The position numbers and the translations under genes are program-made. A model generated the notes under the pieces. The model did not search any database and was not told where the DNA came from. It was given only the letters and a program-made list of their open reading frames with translations. 64,000 nt of DNA, taken from Erythrobacter crassostreae (GTDB lineage Bacteria; Pseudomonadota; Alphaproteobacteria; Sphingomonadales; Sphingomonadaceae). The DNA lies in contig NZ_JAGSPC010000001.1 in NCBI RefSeq assembly GCF_019204045.1, forward strand, positions 1,798,001 through 1,862,000, written 5' to 3'. Positions within the stretch are counted from its first letter, which is position 1, and every line of letters starts with the position of its first letter. Shown here one piece after another: positions 8,916 to 18,461 of this stretch.

Positions 8916-10274
8916 TCATTCCGCCGCAATCATCGTAATTTGCGTCTGCCGCCCGTCGATATAGCGCACGGTTTCTCCGTCGAAATACGCGTCTTCCTCT
9001 GTTCGGAAATCGACGCGTTGACCGCCCCATTCGGGCACTTTGGCATAGGTGGTCAGTTCGATTGACCATGCCGTGTTCGCGCGGATCGTGCCTGCGCCGC
9101 GCGGGTCGTATTCCTGATTGTCCCAAAATCCGATGGCGGGGCCTGCGCCGTGACCATGGGTGCCGATTGGGTGAGTGTATATTGAGGGATCGAGGCCCTC
9201 TGCAATCGCCTCTGCACGCGATTTGAGCATGGCGACATTGCCGGATCGGCCGACTTCAAAATTGGCGGTGAGGATGTCCTGCACGCGGTTTGAATTGGCG
9301 AGGCCTGCGGCAAGGCCAGCGGGCACTTCGCTCTCGCCCGGTTTCAGGACATAGGCGAGGTGCTGCGTATCGGTGTTCAGCCGCAGATAGGTGATGCCGA
9401 AATCGGTCCAGAGCAGATCGCCGTGCTCGATAACTGTGTCACCGCGCAGAATACCTTCCGCGCCCTCGCGCTGGATACCGATACTGGGGTGAAACCAAGG
9501 GGTCAGGCAAAGTTTTGCAAGGCGTTCACGATACCACCACTGCACATCGGCGGCGGTCGTAATGCCGGGCGTGATGACCTTGTTTGAGAATGCTTCTGCG
9601 ATAATCGCGTGGGCTGTGCGCACGATGGTGGGATAGATTCCCATCTCGGACGGGATACGGGTTTCCAGCCAGCGCACGCTCAACGTTTCACCCGACACGA
9701 TCCGGTCGCGATATTGCGGCGTCAGCTTTTCGTTCATCGCCACAAACTGGCTGTATGTCATGCCGTCTCCGAAAACGGTCGCATCGGAGTAATTGATCGC
9801 AATTTTCGCTGGATCGCGCGCGGCAATAATGTCGGCGACGGCTTGCCATTGATCCGGCTGTTCTTCGGGGTTCCATGATGGTTCAAACAGTCCGGCTAGT
9901 CCGTACCGGCTGACGGTAAGACGCTCGATAGGCTGGCCTTCTCCGGGATCAAAAAAGATCAGAATCGTGCGGCGACGCGCAGCCATGCTTTTGGCGTCCA
10001 GCATCGAGGCAACAACCGGCTCTTCAAAATATTCGCGGCTCATCATCAGCCACAGATCGACGCCTTCCTCGCGCATGATTTGCGGAATGACGGTGTCGAG
10101 CCGCTCGGCAAGGATGCGGTCGATCACATCGGCGCGCTCTCTCATGGTGAGGATCACCGGCAATTGCGGGGTTGCCTGCTCGGTCTCGCTCATCGGGATA
10201 GGCGGGGTCGCAGAAAGCGGCGCAGGCAAGATCATTGATGCCGCAATCATTGTTGACCGAAATACCCGTTTCAT
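8916..10274 (-). CDS. Secreted M24-family metallopeptidase (Xaa-Pro aminopeptidase-like)
   Basis: This 452-residue protein begins with a signal peptide (MKRVFRSTMIAASMILPAPLSA) and has the creatinase/aminopeptidase P architecture: an N-terminal domain and a C-terminal pita-bread domain. All five metal ligands appear present: Asp in LLWTDFG, Asp in LNTDTQHLA, His in HGHGAGP, Glu in SIELTTY and Glu in FRTEEDAYF. It probably removes N-terminal residues before proline, or cleaves dipeptides, in the periplasm. The start at 10274 has AAGGA just upstream; a start at 10298 is open but would spoil the signal peptide. The natural substrate is unknown. Confidence 0.87.
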   Translation of the reverse strand: MKRVFRSTMIAASMILPAPLSATPPIPMSETEQATPQLPVILTMRERADVIDRILAERLDTVIPQIMREEGVDLWLMMSREYFEEPVVASMLDAKSMAARRRTILIFFDPGEGQPIERLTVSRYGLAGLFEPSWNPEEQPDQWQAVADIIAARDPAKIAINYSDATVFGDGMTYSQFVAMNEKLTPQYRDRIVSGETLSVRWLETRIPSEMGIYPTIVRTAHAIIAEAFSNKVITPGITTAADVQWWYRERLAKLCLTPWFHPSIGIQREGAEGILRGDTVIEHGDLLWTDFGITYLRLNTDTQHLAYVLKPGESEVPAGLAAGLANSNRVQDILTANFEVGRSGNVAMLKSRAEAIAEGLDPSIYTHPIGTHGHGAGPAIGFWDNQEYDPRGAGTIRANTAWSIELTTYAKVPEWGGQRVDFRTEEDAYFDGETVRYIDGRQTQITMIAAE

Positions 10275-10430
10275 ATCCTTGCCCCTTTTTACGGCCACTC
10301 TGTAGCGCGGCGATGTTCACATCCTACGCCGGAAAGTTGTTGCTTGAAACAAGATGTTACAGGCGCAGATATTGTCTTGCCCGCGCAGCAAACTGTAAAG
10401 CGTGCGCAAGATAAAAACAGGAACTCTTCA

Positions 10431-10631
10431 ATGTCTGCTCGTAGAATATTCGCCTCGGGTCGCCGTGAAACCAAATTTGGTCATGGCCGATACCTGAACA
10501 CGATCACCACCAGCCGGACGACTGATAATCAGGAAAAGGTTGTAAGCGACGTGCTGCGCGAGCGGGCCCGCCGTGCGCTTTATGCCGATTGCGACCGCGC
10601 ACCGCTGGGCTGGGAAAACGCCGCAGCCTAA
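10431..10631 (+). CDS. Small hypothetical basic protein
   Basis: This 66-residue ORF starts at an ATG preceded by AGGAA (10420s) and is isolated between a divergent peptidase gene and the convergent yciB gene, whose stop it overlaps by four bases. The product is arginine-rich with no membrane segment or known domain. It has the distinctive patches RRIFASGRRETKFGHG and LRERARRALYADCDRAPLGW. I do not recognise it. Coding potential is supported by the ribosome-binding site and its neat fit between flanking genes. The overlap with the yciB stop is a mild caution. Confidence 0.55.
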   Translation: MSARRIFASGRRETKFGHGRYLNTITTSRTTDNQEKVVSDVLRERARRALYADCDRAPLGWENAAA

Positions 10632-11305
10632 GCTTTCGGCGTTTCGTCTTCGGCCGCTTCGTCCTCTTGCCCGATATCCAGCCCGTGTTTGAGCAGCATG
10701 GGCAGGTTGGCCATTGTGAAGATCAAACTGAGCGGCATGAACACCCAGAATTTCGCCCAGAGCCATCCCTCGAATGACATATAGGCGACCAGACCTTCGT
10801 TCAGGCCGGCAAGCGCGAGGAAGAAGATACCGAAATTGCGCGATATTTTCAGCCAGCCTTGCTCGTCTACGCCTTCGAACGCGGCCTCCAGCAAAACTTT
10901 GAGCAAAGCCTTGCCCATGAAGAAACCGCCGAGCAGCATAACACCGAAAAACCCGTAAATGATCGTGGGTTTCAGCTGCACAAAGCGCGGATCGCCAAAG
11001 AACACAGTCAACGCGCCGAACCCGACAATCAGCGCCGTCGACAGCATCAGCATCGGTGAAACATGGCCGAGCTTGAACTTGCTGAATGCGAGCGCGATGA
11101 CCGCCGCGACCATAAAGGCGATGGTACCATAAATGACGGGTGCTATCTCGCCGAACTGGGAATCGGCTGGCACAGGATAGAGTTTGAATACGGCGAGAAA
11201 GACCAGCAGTGGACCGTAATCAACCAGCATATTGAGCCAACCGGATTTGGGTTTAGCCGTGGCCGTCTCAATAGCGTCTACGGCGGTGCTTTCTTCGGTC
11301 ATCAT
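10628..11305 (-). CDS. yciB: Inner membrane septation protein A, YciB/IspZ family
   Basis: YciB proteins are small inner-membrane proteins linked to septation and envelope synthesis. The 225-residue product has a polar N-terminus and about five membrane helices. It shows the family marks GPLLVFLAVFKL, the FFGDPRFVQLKPTIIY segment, FFMGKALLK, and the terminal block in which WLWAKFWVFMPL is followed by a TMANLPMLLK stretch. It is the last gene of the dapF-mtaB-ftsY-yciB operon. Its ATG overlaps the ftsY stop (ATGA), so it is probably translationally coupled. The acidic tail EDEAAEDETPKA is a lineage feature. Confidence 0.94.
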   Translation of the reverse strand: MMTEESTAVDAIETATAKPKSGWLNMLVDYGPLLVFLAVFKLYPVPADSQFGEIAPVIYGTIAFMVAAVIALAFSKFKLGHVSPMLMLSTALIVGFGALTVFFGDPRFVQLKPTIIYGFFGVMLLGGFFMGKALLKVLLEAAFEGVDEQGWLKISRNFGIFFLALAGLNEGLVAYMSFEGWLWAKFWVFMPLSLIFTMANLPMLLKHGLDIGQEDEAAEDETPKA

Positions 11306-12225
11306 GCGACCCCTGCAATGACGCGCGCGACCAAATCGGGATCGAACGGGCGCAAATCTTCCATTTTCTCGCCCACGCCAATGGCATGGATCGGCAAGCC
11401 ATATTGCTCGGCCGCGGCCACAAGGACACCGCCGCGCGCCGTGCCATCCAGCTTGGTCATGATCAGACCGGTGACGCCTGCAACCTCCTTGAACACGTCG
11501 ATTTGCGACAGGGCGTTTTGCCCGTTGGTGGCATCGAGTACGAGGACAACGTCATGCGGTGCCTCCGGATTGAGCCGCCCAAGAACGCGGCGTATCTTCT
11601 CCAGCTCGTCCATCAATTCGCGCTTGTTCTGAAGCCGTCCGGCCGTGTCCACGACCAAAGCGTCGATACCGGTGTCGGTCGCTTGCTTGACTGCATCGAA
11701 CACGATGGAGGCCGGATCGCCGCCTTCGGGACCGCGCACAATGTCCACGCCCGCGCGCTCTGCCCATGTGGCGAGCTGGCCGATGGCGGCTGCGCGGAAC
11801 GTGTCACCCGCAGCCAAAAGCACGCCGTAATCATCCTCGGTAAAGAGATGCGCGAGCTTTGCGATGGTGGTGGTTTTTCCCGATCCGTTGACCCCGATCA
11901 CCAGAATGACTTGTGGGCGCGGGAAAGCGGTGACTTCGAGCGGTTTGGCGACCGGACGCAGAATTTCGGCGATCTCTTCTGCAACAGCCTCTTTGAGCTC
12001 AATCGTAGTGATTTCAGAACCGAAGCGTTTCTCGGCCAGTTTTTCGCGAATGCGCGAGGCCGCCGACGGGCCAAGGTCCGAGATAATGAGCGCGTCTTCG
12101 ATATCGTCAAGGGTCGCATCGTCCAGCTTGCCGCCGCCGGCAAGTCCGGACAGGTTTTCGCCGAGCCGGTCGGAGGTTTTGCGAAAGCCGCCGAGCAGCT
12201 TTTCGCTCCAACTTGTCTCGCTCAT
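11302..12225 (-). CDS. ftsY: Signal recognition particle receptor FtsY
   Basis: FtsY is the SRP receptor GTPase that docks ribosome-nascent chain complexes at the membrane translocon. The 307-residue product has the NG domain with GVNGSGKTTT (G1, about residue 111), DTAGRLQNK (G3) and TKLDGTARGG (G4). The acidic A domain is nearly absent, which is common in alphaproteobacteria. It overlaps mtaB by four bases upstream and yciB by four bases downstream, so the three are likely translated together. The second SRP GTPase, Ffh, is excluded by length and by the absence of an M domain. Confidence 0.96.
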   Translation of the reverse strand: MSETSWSEKLLGGFRKTSDRLGENLSGLAGGGKLDDATLDDIEDALIISDLGPSAASRIREKLAEKRFGSEITTIELKEAVAEEIAEILRPVAKPLEVTAFPRPQVILVIGVNGSGKTTTIAKLAHLFTEDDYGVLLAAGDTFRAAAIGQLATWAERAGVDIVRGPEGGDPASIVFDAVKQATDTGIDALVVDTAGRLQNKRELMDELEKIRRVLGRLNPEAPHDVVLVLDATNGQNALSQIDVFKEVAGVTGLIMTKLDGTARGGVLVAAAEQYGLPIHAIGVGEKMEDLRPFDPDLVARVIAGVA

Positions 12226-13412
12226 ACCAACAGGCCTTCCTCGATACCGCGCACGGTCAGATTGACGATGTTGCCCGCTTCGGTGCCTTCGGGAAGGCGG
12301 GCGCGGGCATAATTCGGCGCATAGCCCGTTCCGTCGCGCTCGGCGAGGATTGGCAGCGTTTCACCCACAAGGCTGGCGAGCCATGCGCTGCGCACATCCG
12401 AAACCGCCGCGCGCAAATCGGCGGCGCGCGCTTTAATGATCGCGCGATCCATTTGCGGCATCCGCGCAGCGGGCGTGCCGGGGCGGGGCGAGAACGGGAA
12501 GATATGCCCATGCGCAATGCCAAGCTCACGAATAATCGAAAGGTTCTCGGCGTGATGTGCGTCTGTCTCTGTCGGGAAACCCGCCATCAGATCGGCACCG
12601 ACGGTGATTTCGGGGCGCCGCGCTTTCAGGCCCATGGCAAGATCGACCGCATCGTCGCGCAGATGCCGGCGCTTCATGCGTTTCAGGATCAGGTCTGCGC
12701 CGTGCTGCAGCGAAAGGTGCAGGTGCGGCATAATCCGCTGCTCGCTGGCGAACAGTTCAAACAGTTCTTCGTCGATCTCAATCCCGTCGAGCGACGAAAG
12801 GCGCACACGGGTTAGATCGGGAAATTCAGCGAGGATCGCGGTGGCGAGCGTACCGAGTTTTGGCTCACCCGGCAGGTCATGTCCCCAACTCGTAAGATCC
12901 ACGCCGGTAAGCACCGCTTCCTTCGCACCTTGGGCAAGATGAAGTTCGATCTGGTGCAATGCCTCGGCGACTGACAGCGAACGGCTTTTGCCGCGCCCCT
13001 GCGGAATTACGCAAAACGTGCAATCATGGTCGCAGCCGTTTTGCACCGCGATAAAGGCGCGGGTCTTGGTCGGTGCTATCGGTGTTTCGGCGACGGGCGC
13101 GTTCCACGCTCGCGGATCAAGTTTCCTCTGATTCGCTATCAAGCCATCGACTTCGGGCATATCGGCGATCTGTTCGCGTTCAATATCGGCGGCGCATCCG
13201 GTGACGATCAGGCGCGCATCGGGCCGCGCGCGGCGCGCTTTGCGGATGGCTTGGCGGGTCTGTCGCACAGCCTCGGACGTGACCGCGCAGGAGTTCACCA
13301 CGACAACATCGCCAGCGTCGGCAAGCATAGCGCGCATCCGCTCGCTTTCTGCAATGTTCAAGCGGCAGCCGAGCGATATGACTTCTGGTTTAATGTTGGC
13401 GGGGGCGCTCAT
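12222..13412 (-). CDS. mtaB: tRNA t6A37 methylthiotransferase MtaB
   Basis: MtaB is a radical SAM enzyme that adds a methylthio group to t6A at position 37 of ANN-decoding tRNAs. The 396-residue protein carries the three N-terminal cysteines of the MTTase domain (SLGCRLN, NSCAVTSE, VTGCAAD) and the radical SAM cluster motif CDHDCTFC. A C-terminal region consistent with a TRAM-like domain follows. The motif spacing matches MtaB rather than MiaB or RimO, inferred from the SLGCRLN and VTGC context. It overlaps dapF upstream and ftsY downstream by four bases each. Confidence 0.92.
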   Translation of the reverse strand: MSAPANIKPEVISLGCRLNIAESERMRAMLADAGDVVVVNSCAVTSEAVRQTRQAIRKARRARPDARLIVTGCAADIEREQIADMPEVDGLIANQRKLDPRAWNAPVAETPIAPTKTRAFIAVQNGCDHDCTFCVIPQGRGKSRSLSVAEALHQIELHLAQGAKEAVLTGVDLTSWGHDLPGEPKLGTLATAILAEFPDLTRVRLSSLDGIEIDEELFELFASEQRIMPHLHLSLQHGADLILKRMKRRHLRDDAVDLAMGLKARRPEITVGADLMAGFPTETDAHHAENLSIIRELGIAHGHIFPFSPRPGTPAARMPQMDRAIIKARAADLRAAVSDVRSAWLASLVGETLPILAERDGTGYAPNYARARLPEGTEAGNIVNLTVRGIEEGLLV

Positions 13413-14218
13413 GAATAGTCATCCCATTCGAACGATCCGCGATAGGCCTCGGTTGCGGGACCGGTCATGCGGATCGATCCGCCTTGCTCCCACGCAATTG
13501 TGAGATCGCCGCCCGGTAGAGTGACGTTCACCGGACTGCGGGCAATGCCCTTGCGAATTGCCGCGACCGCCGTGGCACAGGCGCCCGTGCCGCATGCCCG
13601 CGTAAGTCCAACGCCGCGTTCCCAAACGTGAAGCGTTAAGTGATCTTCGCCAGCCACGCTTGCGACATTCACATTGATGCGTTCGGGAAAAAGCGGGTCT
13701 GTTTCGATCACGGGGCCGATTGCCGCAAGGTTGATAGCATCCGCATCGTCGACAAAGAAAATCACGTGCGGGTTGCCGACATTGATTGCCATTGGCGCAT
13801 CGAGATCATCCCAACCGACCGGCATGTTCGCGGTATCCATTGCGTAAGCCAGCGGGACCGCGTCCCATTTGAATTTCGGAACGCCCATATCAACGCTCGC
13901 TCCGCCTTCAGCAGGTTCAAGCGCAATCGTGCCGCCAGCGGTTTCGACGCGCGCCGCTGTGCCATGCAACAGAGCAACCGCGCGGCTGGCATTGCCGCAG
14001 GCTTCCACCTCGCCGCCATCGGCATTGAAAATGCGCATTTTGAAATCGGCCGCGTCGCTTGGCTCCAGCACAATCATCTGATCGCAGCCAATACCTTCGC
14101 GCCTATCAGCGATCCGTGCAGCAATTGCGTCTGTGATTGCGGGCAGGGCGGTCTCGCGCGCATCAAGCACGACGAAATCATTGCCTAGGCCGTGCATCTT
14201 GATGAAGGGGATGCGCAT
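13409..14218 (-). CDS. dapF: Diaminopimelate epimerase DapF
   Basis: DapF converts LL-diaminopimelate to the meso form, the precursor of lysine and peptidoglycan cross-links. The 269-residue product begins MRIPFIKMHGLGNDFVV and contains both catalytic cysteines: one in EACGNASR (about residue 74) and one in RACGTGACAT (about residue 212). The start at 14218 matches the family; an in-frame start seven codons upstream gives an implausible extension. It is the promoter-proximal gene of the coupled dapF-mtaB-ftsY-yciB operon. Confidence 0.96.
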   Translation of the reverse strand: MRIPFIKMHGLGNDFVVLDARETALPAITDAIAARIADRREGIGCDQMIVLEPSDAADFKMRIFNADGGEVEACGNASRAVALLHGTAARVETAGGTIALEPAEGGASVDMGVPKFKWDAVPLAYAMDTANMPVGWDDLDAPMAINVGNPHVIFFVDDADAINLAAIGPVIETDPLFPERINVNVASVAGEDHLTLHVWERGVGLTRACGTGACATAVAAIRKGIARSPVNVTLPGGDLTIAWEQGGSIRMTGPATEAYRGSFEWDDYS

Positions 14219-14280
14219 AGTATTCGGGCATCTATGCACCCATGGGCGCTGCGTCTAGTCTGTGCAGCGGGGAAATGCTG

Positions 14281-15948
14281 CTAATTCGCGGAGGCTTGAA
14301 GGCGGATTTCCGCTTGCTCGATCTCGTCTTGAGGTTCCACGGCGGATTGCCCAGTTTCCCGCGTGCTTGCCAATTTGTTGGTGCGGCGCAAGCGTTCAAA
14401 GACTTCCTGTGAGGTTTCAGGTTTGCCGAATAGGTAGCCTTGCCCTTTCAGATCACCCATTTCCTTAAGCGTTTCGAGAACCTCTTCGCTCTCGATACCC
14501 TCTGCAGTGATCGGAATGTTGAGGCCGCGACCCAAAGAGACAATGGCATCGACAATCGTGCTGTCGCCGCCGGAACTGCGAAGTTCGCTGACAAACGAAC
14601 GGTCAATTTTAAGCCGGTCAAACGGAAGCGTGCGCAGCTGTTCAAGGCTTGAATAACCGGTTCCGAAATCATCGAGGCTGATCTTTACGCCCTGATTGCG
14701 CAAGCTTGTGATCATTGATCGGACCATGCCGATATTGTCGTGCAGGCAGCTTTCAGTGACTTCGATTTCAAGGCGTTCCGCCGGGAAGTTATGCGCGACC
14801 AGCATCTTTAATAGCTTTTGCGCAAACCATGGATCGCGCAATTGCACTGGAGAGATATTGACCGACAATGTCAGCTTTTCATCCCATAACTGTGCATCGG
14901 CAAAGGCGCGCTTGATCAGCTGCTCTGAAACTTCGGAGATGAGGCCAATCTCTTCGGCAATCGGAATAAAGACTTCCGGACTGACAACGCCAAGCTGCGG
15001 CGATTGCCACCGGGCCAGCATTTCAAACCCGGCCAATTCGCCGGTATTGATGTCAACTTGCTGCTCATAATACGGCACGAACTCGGCCTCTGCGACACCG
15101 CGCCGAATACCCGCTTCAAGTTCGTTGCGGAAGCGCAGTTCGTTTTCCATGCTCGGCTCGAACCAGAAATAGCGATTCTTGCCTTGTTTCTTGGCGTGAT
15201 ACATCGCGATATCCGCGCGGTGCATCAGCTCATTCGCATCTGTCACGCTAAGGTTCTGGACCAGTTCTTCGTGATCGGTTGCCACGCCGATCGACATGGT
15301 TGCATCGATCACCAGCGATTCAAGGCGGAAGGGCAGGATGACCCGATCGAACAGGCGGATGACAAGCTCATCTACGCGGCTGCGCATGTGCGGCTCATAG
15401 GCCATGACAAAGGCAAACTCGTCTCCGCCAAGACGCGCGCATATTGCGTCTTCAGGTAGTAGATCAACGATCCGTTCAGACAGGCTGACCAGCACTTGAT
15501 CACCGATTGAATGGCCATGCATGTCATTGATCTGTTTGAAGTTATCCAGATCAATCATGGCGTAGGCAACGGCTTGCCCATTCTCCATGGCGCGCTCGCG
15601 CAGATTGTCTGTTGCGATCCCCATGCTGCGCCGGTTCAGGCAACCGGTTAGCGGGTCGATTTCAGCCAATTCTCTTGCTTGTTGCTCGGCCCGTTTGCGT
15701 TCGGAAATCTCTACGGTGAGCTGGCGGTAACGGCGCCAGCCAAAAACGATCAACGCAATATTGAGCAGCATCGCATTGGCGAGCAGTTTGTCAGGGCCCC
15801 GGCCATTCGAGAAAATCGCGTCAATTACGCTCGGCAAAACAGAGCCGCCGGTGCCGACGAACATGATGATCGCGGCTGTCGCGATACCCAGTGCAATCAG
15901 ATCCTTCTCGGCGCTGCCGAAACGATCCTTGGTCTCTTTATCCGTCAC
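14281..15948 (-). CDS. Membrane-anchored GGDEF/EAL-domain protein
   Basis: This 555-residue protein combines a diguanylate cyclase and a c-di-GMP phosphodiesterase domain. Two membrane segments lie near residues 15-35 and 40-60. The GGDEF domain has the intact motif ARLGGDEFAF (about residue 170). The EAL domain has EML in place of EAL (GFEMLARW). It keeps the other metal and catalytic positions: NISPVQLRD, EVTES, LDDFGTGYSS, LKIDRSFV, AEGIES and GYLFGKP. Both activities are therefore possible, but the net effect on c-di-GMP cannot be predicted. The gene is divergent from the EVE-domain gene across a 202-base intergenic region holding a 7-bp hairpin near 16000. Confidence 0.92.
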   Translation of the reverse strand: MTDKETKDRFGSAEKDLIALGIATAAIIMFVGTGGSVLPSVIDAIFSNGRGPDKLLANAMLLNIALIVFGWRRYRQLTVEISERKRAEQQARELAEIDPLTGCLNRRSMGIATDNLRERAMENGQAVAYAMIDLDNFKQINDMHGHSIGDQVLVSLSERIVDLLPEDAICARLGGDEFAFVMAYEPHMRSRVDELVIRLFDRVILPFRLESLVIDATMSIGVATDHEELVQNLSVTDANELMHRADIAMYHAKKQGKNRYFWFEPSMENELRFRNELEAGIRRGVAEAEFVPYYEQQVDINTGELAGFEMLARWQSPQLGVVSPEVFIPIAEEIGLISEVSEQLIKRAFADAQLWDEKLTLSVNISPVQLRDPWFAQKLLKMLVAHNFPAERLEIEVTESCLHDNIGMVRSMITSLRNQGVKISLDDFGTGYSSLEQLRTLPFDRLKIDRSFVSELRSSGGDSTIVDAIVSLGRGLNIPITAEGIESEEVLETLKEMGDLKGQGYLFGKPETSQEVFERLRRTNKLASTRETGQSAVEPQDEIEQAEIRLQASAN

Positions 15949-16150
15949 CGTTTCTGCCTCTGAACGACGCGCCTTGCGTCCTCCCCCCGATCGACTGTTG
16001 CTCTAATAGTCAGAGCAATAGTGGGCGGGTATGCGCGAAGCCTCTAAAAATCGGGTTAATTCACTATTGTAGTGCGCATAAGGGGTGGCCGCACAGCGAC
16101 CGCAGAGTTAGTCATTACTATGAGAATCCACTCGATCGGGAGAGCATTTC

Positions 16151-16567
16151 ATGGCCAACAAGCAATATTGGCTGATCAAATCCGAGCCGTTCAAATACAG
16201 CTGGGATGATCTAGTCGCGGAGCAGGAGGGCACTTGGGACGGGGTTCGCAACCATACAGCGAAAAACAACCTGAAGGCCATGAATGTCGGCGATGAATGC
16301 TTTTTCTATCACAGCCGTGAAGGTTTGGAGATTGTTGGAATTTGCGCCGTCAGCGTCGCGAACATCCTCGATCCAACGGATCAAACTGGCAAATGGGCCG
16401 CAGTGAAGGTTAAGCCGAAGGTGAAGTGGGACAATCCAGTCAGTCTGAAACAAATCAAAGCCGAGCCAAAGCTGGAAGATTGCGACTTGGTGCGCTTGTC
16501 GCGCCTGTCCGTTGCCTCGATCAAGCCAGCAGAGTGGAAACTGATCTGCCGAATGGCAGAGGGTTAA
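16151..16567 (+). CDS. EVE-domain protein
   Basis: This 138-residue protein is a stand-alone EVE domain, a PUA-like fold thought to bind modified bases in nucleic acid. Family marks are WLIKSEP at the start, TWDGVRNHTAKNNL, VGDECFFYHS, the EIVGICAV strand and WAAVKVKPK. The length equals that of typical single-domain members. The precise biological role is not established, and EVE proteins are often found near respiration or RNA genes. It is divergent from the GGDEF/EAL gene and convergent with the TPP-enzyme gene, separated by 4 bases. Confidence 0.92.
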   Translation: MANKQYWLIKSEPFKYSWDDLVAEQEGTWDGVRNHTAKNNLKAMNVGDECFFYHSREGLEIVGICAVSVANILDPTDQTGKWAAVKVKPKVKWDNPVSLKQIKAEPKLEDCDLVRLSRLSVASIKPAEWKLICRMAEG

Positions 16568-16571
16568 GCGA

Positions 16572-18245
16572 TTACGCTTTCGCTCGCAGCCCGCTGATCG
16601 TTGCCCCGCTGGCGGCGAGTTGTTCGATCTCGATCTTCATGTGAATTAGGCGCAGGCCTTCACGTTTCTGGGCCTCTCCAAGTGCGGCCATGAATTCTTG
16701 GGTGGTTGCGGCCGTGGCGCTCCACCCGCCAAACGCCGCGCCGAGCATGGCGAAGTCGGGATTGGACAATTTCGTGCCGGAAACACGCGCAGGATATTCG
16801 CGCTCTTGATGCATACGGATCGTTCCGTACGCGCCGTTGTCGATCACCAGCACCAGCAAATTCGCGCCGTGCTGAACTGCCGTCGCAAGCTCTTGCCCGT
16901 TCATCAGGAAATCACCGTCACCGGCCACCGCGACAACCTGGCGTTCAGGATGGCGCAGAGCGGCGGCGACTGCGGCTGGCACACCGTAACCCATCGCGCC
17001 TGCTGTCGGCGCAAGCTGGCTGGGATATCCGGCATAGCGCCAATAACGGTGCCACCAACCGGCAAAATTGCCCGCGCCGTTGCAGATGATGCTGTCTTCG
17101 GGGAGTGCTTCGCGCATGTGAGCCACGCATGCAGCCATATCCAGCAAAGGCGGATTGTCTGAAGGCGTTGCCGTTGCCCATTCGCGCCATTCGCGATTTG
17201 CCTCTGAGCCTGCATCAAAGGGAATGACTGCGCTGTCTTCCCAAAGCGCAGCAGCTTCGGCGAATTCGTCGACAGAGCAGCACATTTCCAGATCGGTTTT
17301 GTAAACGCGTCCTAATTCATTCGCATCGGGATGGATGTGGACGAGCAATTGATCGGGATGCTCCAATGTCGGAACTTCATATCCGTCGGTCGTTGCCTCA
17401 CCCAAGCGCGCGCCAACAGCGATAATCAGGTCTGCGTCTTTAACCCGCTGCACCAGCTTGGGATTGGGGCCGTAGCCCATATTGCCCGCATAGACAGGGG
17501 AGGAAGGCGCAATTGCATCCTGACGGCGGAAAGCAGTCGCCACGGGAAGGCCGATATTTTCGGCGAATTGCTGAAAGTGGTCGCGCGCTTTCGCGTTCCA
17601 TCCCGCGCCGCCGATAATCGCAATCGGGCTGGCTGCATCGGCGATCAGGCCAAACAGGGCCTGCATCGCATCGGGACATGCCGCCTGAGCGGGGCGGTGT
17701 GTCAGAGGGCGTGGCTTGATCGCCGGATCAACTGCATCGCACAGCATGTCTTCGGGAAGAGCGATGACAACAGGGCCGGGTCGCCCGCTGATCGCGACTG
17801 AATAGGCGCGCGCGATATATTCGGGGATGCGAGCCGGATCATCGATCCGTGTCGCCCATTTGCAGATCGGCCCGAAATAGGCGCTGAAATCGACTTCCTG
17901 AAAGCCTTCGCGGTCGCGCATCGGACGCGCCACATCGCCGACAAACAGGATCATCGGCTGCGAATCCTGATGCGCGACATGCACGCCGATGCTGGCATTG
18001 GTTGCGCCGGGGCCGCGTGTCACGAACGCGATGCCGGGCCGTCCCGAACCGGCAGCGCCCATCGCGCCATCCGCGCAGGCCATAAACGCAGCGCCGCCTT
18101 CCTGACGGCAGGTGAGGGTTTCGATTGTGGTCGTGTCATGCAGTGCATCGAGCACCGCTAGGAAGCTTTCCCCCGGAACGGTGAAGACACGGTCGGTCCC
18201 TTGCTCGGCAAGGCATTCCACCAGCAACTCAGCTGCGCTCTTCAT
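16572..18245 (-). CDS. Thiamine pyrophosphate-dependent enzyme (acetolactate synthase-like large subunit)
   Basis: This 557-residue protein belongs to the TPP-dependent decarboxylase/acetolactate synthase superfamily. The N-terminal domain has the catalytic glutamate context FTVPGES; the C-terminal domain has the TPP/Mg motif beginning GDGDFLMNGQELATAV and ending VLVIDN. No small regulatory subunit is adjacent, and this gene stands alone, so it is probably not the biosynthetic IlvB. It could act on another 2-oxo acid. The start at 18245 (MKSAAELLVECLAEQG) fits the family; an upstream frame to 18329 gives an unlikely cysteine-rich leader. Confidence 0.82.
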   Translation of the reverse strand: MKSAAELLVECLAEQGTDRVFTVPGESFLAVLDALHDTTTIETLTCRQEGGAAFMACADGAMGAAGSGRPGIAFVTRGPGATNASIGVHVAHQDSQPMILFVGDVARPMRDREGFQEVDFSAYFGPICKWATRIDDPARIPEYIARAYSVAISGRPGPVVIALPEDMLCDAVDPAIKPRPLTHRPAQAACPDAMQALFGLIADAASPIAIIGGAGWNAKARDHFQQFAENIGLPVATAFRRQDAIAPSSPVYAGNMGYGPNPKLVQRVKDADLIIAVGARLGEATTDGYEVPTLEHPDQLLVHIHPDANELGRVYKTDLEMCCSVDEFAEAAALWEDSAVIPFDAGSEANREWREWATATPSDNPPLLDMAACVAHMREALPEDSIICNGAGNFAGWWHRYWRYAGYPSQLAPTAGAMGYGVPAAVAAALRHPERQVVAVAGDGDFLMNGQELATAVQHGANLLVLVIDNGAYGTIRMHQEREYPARVSGTKLSNPDFAMLGAAFGGWSATAATTQEFMAALGEAQKREGLRLIHMKIEIEQLAASGATISGLRAKA

Positions 18246-18461
18246 GTCCCGTTTCTCCCACTTTGCGGACCTGTCCTTGGCGCTTAGCTGGGGTGCGAAG
18301 CAGAGGCAATTGCAGTGAGAGCGGTACAACCGACATGGTTAGCGAAACGCCAGTTCTGTCCCGCTGTGTGACAGGGGATAAGCAGGCGGCAGGGAAGGGG
18401 TTAAGAAAACGTTAAAACCGCGTAGGCGGGCCGCAGATAACAAAACAACTCGAGAGAGAAT

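Noticed and set aside
15990..16020. TTGCTCT/AGAGCAA inverted repeat as a regulator site
   Set aside because: The 7-bp arms with a 7-base loop could be an operator or hairpin, but no matching regulator is known here, and chance cannot be excluded.
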